64,000 nt of DNA from Hanleya hanleyi (Eukaryota; Mollusca; Polyplacophora; Lepidopleurida; Hanleyidae). Under the pieces are notes generated by a model. The model did not search any database. It had not been told where the DNA came from and saw only the letters and a program-made list of their open reading frames with translations. Location of the stretch: the NCBI GenBank assembly GCA_036873755.1, contig JAVTVY010018762.1, forward strand, positions 1 through 64,000, written 5' to 3'. Positions within the stretch are counted from its first letter, which is position 1; each line of letters starts with the position of its first letter. The translations under genes and the position numbers were made by a program. Shown piece after piece: positions 59,920 to 64,000 of this stretch.

Positions 59920-60273
59920 AAATTCAGTTACAGAGTGAACAAAATTTATTAGAACAGGAAATTGACAAAATGGTCGAAGATCTCGCAGACAATCCATTAA
60001 ATAATAGATTTATTCTTAAGGCTGATCAAAATAATTAGGACTGATTGAATTTTGTCCATGAGATTTTCGATTGAATTTTAAATGGAACAATAACTTTCAG
60101 TTTTGAAGCACTTGATTGGTGAATTCGAATTTTCAAAAATGAATCCAAGATTTTCATTGGCCAATGAACAAAATTGGGAGAAAATCCAGCCAATCGTAAT
60201 GTTTCTGTAAAGGTTCACTGAAATATTAGAGGATTGAATTATTAGAAAATTGAACCATTAGAGAATTTACCTC
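59920..60273 (-). repeat. TCAATCAC-family sequence, reversed, split by another repeat
   Basis: Reversed family blocks (atttattagaacaggaaatt, gattgaattttgtcc) lie left of the gattggtgaattc repeat at 60088-60203, and gaattattaga ends lie right of it, suggesting insertion into a MITE. Confidence 0.5.
60088..60203 (+). repeat. Dispersed repeat, copy 2 (gattggtcaattc family)
   Basis: Collinear with 47274-47380. Confidence 0.65.
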
Positions 60274-61980
60274 AGACATGAAATCTTCCAGCCCATTCTG
60301 ATATGGATGTTTCCAAAGTGTCATTTGAGAGTAATTGCCCCTTTCTGCTAGTAAGTCAGTGTTTCAAGTCACGGAGGACAAAAATTCATACAATGTATTG
60401 TACAACAATTGACATCATTATGACAACAACAAGGACTGGCGTCGTTACAATGGTAAAAGTCACCTTGATTGGATAAATGTTTGTCCAAATACAATTATTA
60501 CATTAACAAAGATGGTCAATCATGCTGCCAAGCCCGATTTTGAAGTTCTTTGAATTGTTTGCTAAATTTATGGCACTGTTTTCATGTTGCCGCGTCGCAT
60601 ATTTTGTCACTTTGACTTGAGTGCCCAGTAGTGGTCAAGAGCAGTTTACTCACACAGTGCCAGTTCGGAGACTTCGCTGTTCAGCATCAAATTTTTGTTT
60701 CGATCCTTCAGTTCTAGAACTCTTGTTAGGGATTTCGGTTATTTTCTCTGTTTGCTCAAAGCTGCCTTCATTTTTATACTAAATTTCTGGACGTTCTCTG
60801 GCCATACTGATATTTGATTTTCCTCCATTAATATTGTTTGTGCTGTGCTTTTGCATGGCCAGTGTATCATCAGTAAAATAAAAGAAATGGACACCATACA
60901 TGTTGGTACACATGTGTACCGTTTGACATCATTGACATTGCCATGTTTAGAGTGATATATATATATGAATGTATAATGTATAAATATACGAGCATCGTAT
61001 TCCCGATATTAAGATGTTGTAGTCCCATTGTGTGCTCCATCAACTCGCTGTGTATAGTCTCTTATATCCGTGTGGTTATACCTTTACCTGCGAACAGCAT
61101 TTTAGCGAGTCCTCATCAAAAGAACTATATTTTTTACGAGTTCAAGCCATCAGATATCCCTTGGTTCAGTGCTGTCTACCCCCGACCATGTGTTGAATTT
61201 TGGCTTTAGATGTAGTTGATCGTTTTTTAAAGAATTTAGCATCATGGTGTCCATTCTTGATTTGAACACGTCATTTTTCACCGTATTGTCCCCTCACAAA
61301 GAGATTATCAGATATACGGTCTTTTAATTCTGTAGGCAAATTTTAAAAGTTTTTTTTTTTCTGAATGAGAAACCAACCAATGAAAATCCCTGTACTCGAC
61401 AAGCTCCCATATTCCCATCAAAGTGAAGATACCCCTTGTTCTATTGGTCCACGAGGCCTAGGAATGATGGGATGGTGTAGTGTTTATATAGAAGTAAAGG
61501 CTGGACAGTTCAGCCTGGTCGTCAAAGGAAGTGTCAACAGAGTAAGCAATAAAGACACTACTGTATACACTCGTGTCAATCTTCTCTTTATTACCTTTTG
61601 CTGAAACTTTCTGAACCTGTAAAATTCCTATGCTCGACAGAGCTGACTGACTAACTCACTGGTGTGCGATAGAACGAGCATTGACACAACAGGCAAAGTA
61701 GCCTGATCCAAGTAGCTGAATTTCCGATATCACATAAGCCCGCCTTCAGAATTCATTCAGAACTTCCTGGATAAATTACTTCAGTGATTTCCGTTCTGGT
61801 AGTCTTGTCAATTCATCTTGCATCACGACACATGAAACCACATGTATTAACATCCGCTCAGTTATCCGTCGACAAGTCAGTCAATGTCCTCCGGCATCAT
61901 CAGTTTCACTGAAAAGCATGTATTCTTATATATATTAGGTCATTGGATTTGCTTATATACCAAGTTCAATGAACCTTTCC
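60274..61980. other. No gene recognised
   Basis: ORFs at 60943-61209 and 61365-61604 show no known domain and no splice context that I can support. Confidence 0.5.
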
Positions 61981-61984
61981 AGTG

Positions 61985-62100
61985 AGTGAGTGAGTGAATA
62001 TGATTTAACATCGCTTTCAACTATATTTTAGTCATATCACGACGTTGGGTCCTATTCACACCCGGGAACCACATGGGTGGGGTCCTACTCCTTTTCACAA
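61985..62100 (-). mobile_element. SINE 3' part, reversed
   Basis: On the minus strand it matches the last 90 bp of the 40820-41017 SINE (ggaccca-acgtcgtgatatgact, aaatatagttgaaagcga and aaatcatattcactcac), followed by four CACT-type tail repeats. The 5' half differs or is missing. Confidence 0.75.
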
Positions 62101-62317
62101 CTTTGCATACACTTCAAATACAACTCTTATGAATAAAATAGGCACATCATCAACATGATAAATGGGTGATGGATTAGTTTGCGTGATATTTTCAAGGTTT
62201 ATTTGAATAATGTTTCAAAGTACTTCCTCAGGTGCTGCTATCAAATATCTGAGTATTCCAAACATTCAGATGTGTTGATTCAATAGGACGCCATAAGCTT
62301 ATCGGCATCTTCTCCCC

Positions 62318-62353
62318 CTCCCCTCCCCTCCCCCTCCCCCCACCTCCCCCCAC
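62318..62353. repeat. C-rich (CCCCT)n low-complexity tract
   Basis: Runs of ccctcccct over about 36 bp. Confidence 0.9.
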
Positions 62354-62578
62354 TTTGTGAATAAGGTTTCACATTACCGGAGCGGTAAATGATTTCTTTT
62401 GACAGTCGATTTATTGGTGTAATTTGGCTGGCGTGGATCACGCACGCTATATGGTGTCCCTGCCAACAACGTCAGTGGGATAATAGACGTTCGCCGATTG
62501 GTTAGATGATGTCATGTACTCGCTTCGAGACCAATCGCAACACGCTCAATCAGAAAGTTTCAACACACCAAAAACAAA

Positions 62579-62836
62579 ATGGCGGCAAGACAGAAGTCGT
62601 TGTCGAAGTTGTTTTCGTTTGCTGATGAAAGTACCGCATCGAAAAGGAAACTCCTGTCAAAAGAGGCCTACGAGAAAAAGAGTAGGAGAAGACAGTTTGT
62701 ACAATCATGGACGGAATAATAAGACACTGATGAAGGCATGCTGTGTTCCATATGTATGGAGGCAGGAAATAGTTCCTCTTCGTTCTTGAATGTGGGCAAT
62801 TCACCTGCCCGACTGGACAGGGGCATAACTCTGTAA
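62579..62836 (+). pseudogene. Decayed hAT-like transposase N-terminus
   Basis: The ATG sits in aacaaaATGGCGGC. It encodes MAARQKSLSKLFSFADE and later KKSRRRQFVQSWTE, then two stop codons (62717-62722), and continues in the same frame as DTDEGMLCSICMEAGNSSSF. A basic RxF-xxSW stretch followed by a CxxC pair and a Ser-Phe tail matches the layout of the TTF/BED-type zinc finger that opens many hAT-derived proteins. The stops at the usual W-x-x-(F/Y) position show decay. The family call is by layout, not by search. Confidence 0.45.
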
Positions 62837-63635
62837 CATATGGGCTGAGGGAAGCCACTTTGATGAAAACCAGATCTGAACCACAAGAACTTGCCACAGT
62901 GTATGACCCTCAAATTTCAACAGGACATTTTCAGAAATATTACCTGCAGTGGCTGTATGAATGAGACAGGAGCCGGACACTGTCCGTTCATAGATGTGTA
63001 CATGTACAATAGAAGTCTGGATATTATTTCCCACATCACAATGATCTGTCATGTAAGACAATGCATGAAAAACCAAACCAAGTTTCTTGCATGAAACCCC
63101 TCAAACATAAATTTGAAGTTTTGGCCAAGATATTTCGGATGCAAAGATCCAGAATTGTACATTTAACCCTTTCACTGTTTAACCCGGCTTCACCTGCCAT
63201 GTCGTGGCCTTTACACGAATACCGTACACTTGGAGATGTTGAACTAAGGTAATCCATCAGTAACGATGGAATTTCCTACTCGTTTGATCAACTTGTCTCT
63301 CAGTGCATAGTAATGCGCCGTCATAAAATGACTACAAACATGGACGTATGCTGCACGTCTTCCCACCACAGCTCAAGAACAGGGATACGAGAAACTTCTG
63401 TCCAGTTTGACTGCGATCTTTACCATTAAGTGACCATCTCGAGTCCACCAAAGCTTCCCTCCAGACTAAGGGGCAGCTTGTCGGGCCTTTCCCCTCAATA
63501 TTTTTCTGTCCGTTTTTTCATTCAATATTCTCTACCGTCCAATGAACATGGTGGTAATGAACATTTTAAGAATCGCCACCTGGTTGTCAGTTCTCTGATG
63601 TTTTCAGTCTGATTTGTGAATCATATACACTATCA

Positions 63636-63762
63636 GTTATGATGTTTGTTTGAGGGGGCATACAAACTATTTACATGGTCAGTGTGGGGAATTCTTATCG
63701 GTCGAATTCCCCTCACTGACCATGTGAATAGTTTGTATGCCCCCTCAAACAAACATCATAAC
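63636..63762. repeat. 127-bp near-perfect hairpin
   Basis: Arms of about 58 bp run from gttatgatgtttgtttgagg to the mirrored end, with about two mismatches and a loop of about nine bases around ttatcggtc. There is no flanking duplication. Confidence 0.85.
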
Positions 63763-64000
63763 GATTTTATTATGCCGAAGAGCCTTTGTTTAAGCCGAAA
63801 ACGCGACGACAACGATTAAATGCGGTTTGTTTTCGTAAGACAACTTCAACTGATTCACATTTCCTGACCTAATACGAAAGAGTCGCGCATGCCCACAACG
63901 TCTTTGGGTTGAAAGCAAACGCTGAGCCATTGATACGACGTAGCTCTTCGTTTTGTGACATGTCGGCTTTGTGACGTTGCATTGAAGGACAGGCTACGTC
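63763..64000. other. Window end, no gene recognised
   Basis: No ORF or element recognised after the hairpin. Confidence 0.5.

Noticed and set aside
60943..61604. Two ORFs (88 and 79 codons) as a downstream gene
   Set aside because: No domain, no shared phase or splice sites, and the surrounding composition is that of non-coding sequence.

Overview
This is animal genomic DNA: AT-rich, with long introns flanked by GT..AG and many transposon remnants. It carries most of one protein-coding gene, an Eyes absent (EYA) homologue on the + strand. Eighteen coding exons between 10131 and 56675 join in a single continuous frame. They encode at least 635 residues: a Ser/Thr/Pro/Tyr-rich N-terminal transactivation region (about 1-360) and a complete C-terminal EYA domain (about 363-635) with the DLDET phosphatase motif. 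The exon carrying the start codon was not found and may lie upstream of the window or in 1-10130. The interspersed repeats point to a lophotrochozoan, most likely a mollusc or a near relative such as a brachiopod. The key evidence is two SINE copies whose 3' tails end in a TTAAATCATATTCACTCA-type sequence. The species cannot be named from sequence alone.

Layout. 1-10130: no recognisable gene; it holds a 0.92-kb DNA transposon with a 6-bp target duplication (2558-3480), a 0.2-kb inverted-repeat element (5096-5301) and several dispersed repeats. 10131-36750: ten N-terminal exons, five of them symmetric phase 1-1 exons that could be skipped without frameshift. 36997-56675: eight exons for the phosphatase domain. 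56676 onward: probable 3' UTR, then sequence without a recognisable gene apart from a decayed hAT-like transposase start (62579-62836), a SINE tail and a 127-bp near-perfect hairpin.

The introns are colonised by small inverted-repeat elements. One family, with termini like TCTAATAATTCAATCAC, has at least twelve full or partial copies. Others include three elements bounded by TTAA, a CAGTGAAA-ended mariner-like element, a CAGGGCTTC-ended family, and a 2-kb element with about 200-bp inverted arms around a seven-unit tandem array. Nothing prokaryotic, no CRISPR array, no rRNA and no convincing tRNA was seen.

The most interesting leads are a His-rich 126-nt candidate cassette exon (33602-33727), a tandem NAGNAG acceptor at 21171-21176, a 75-bp-armed inverted repeat 19 nt downstream of a splice donor, and short transposon-borne ORFs that begin with the same AAAATGGCGGC start context.
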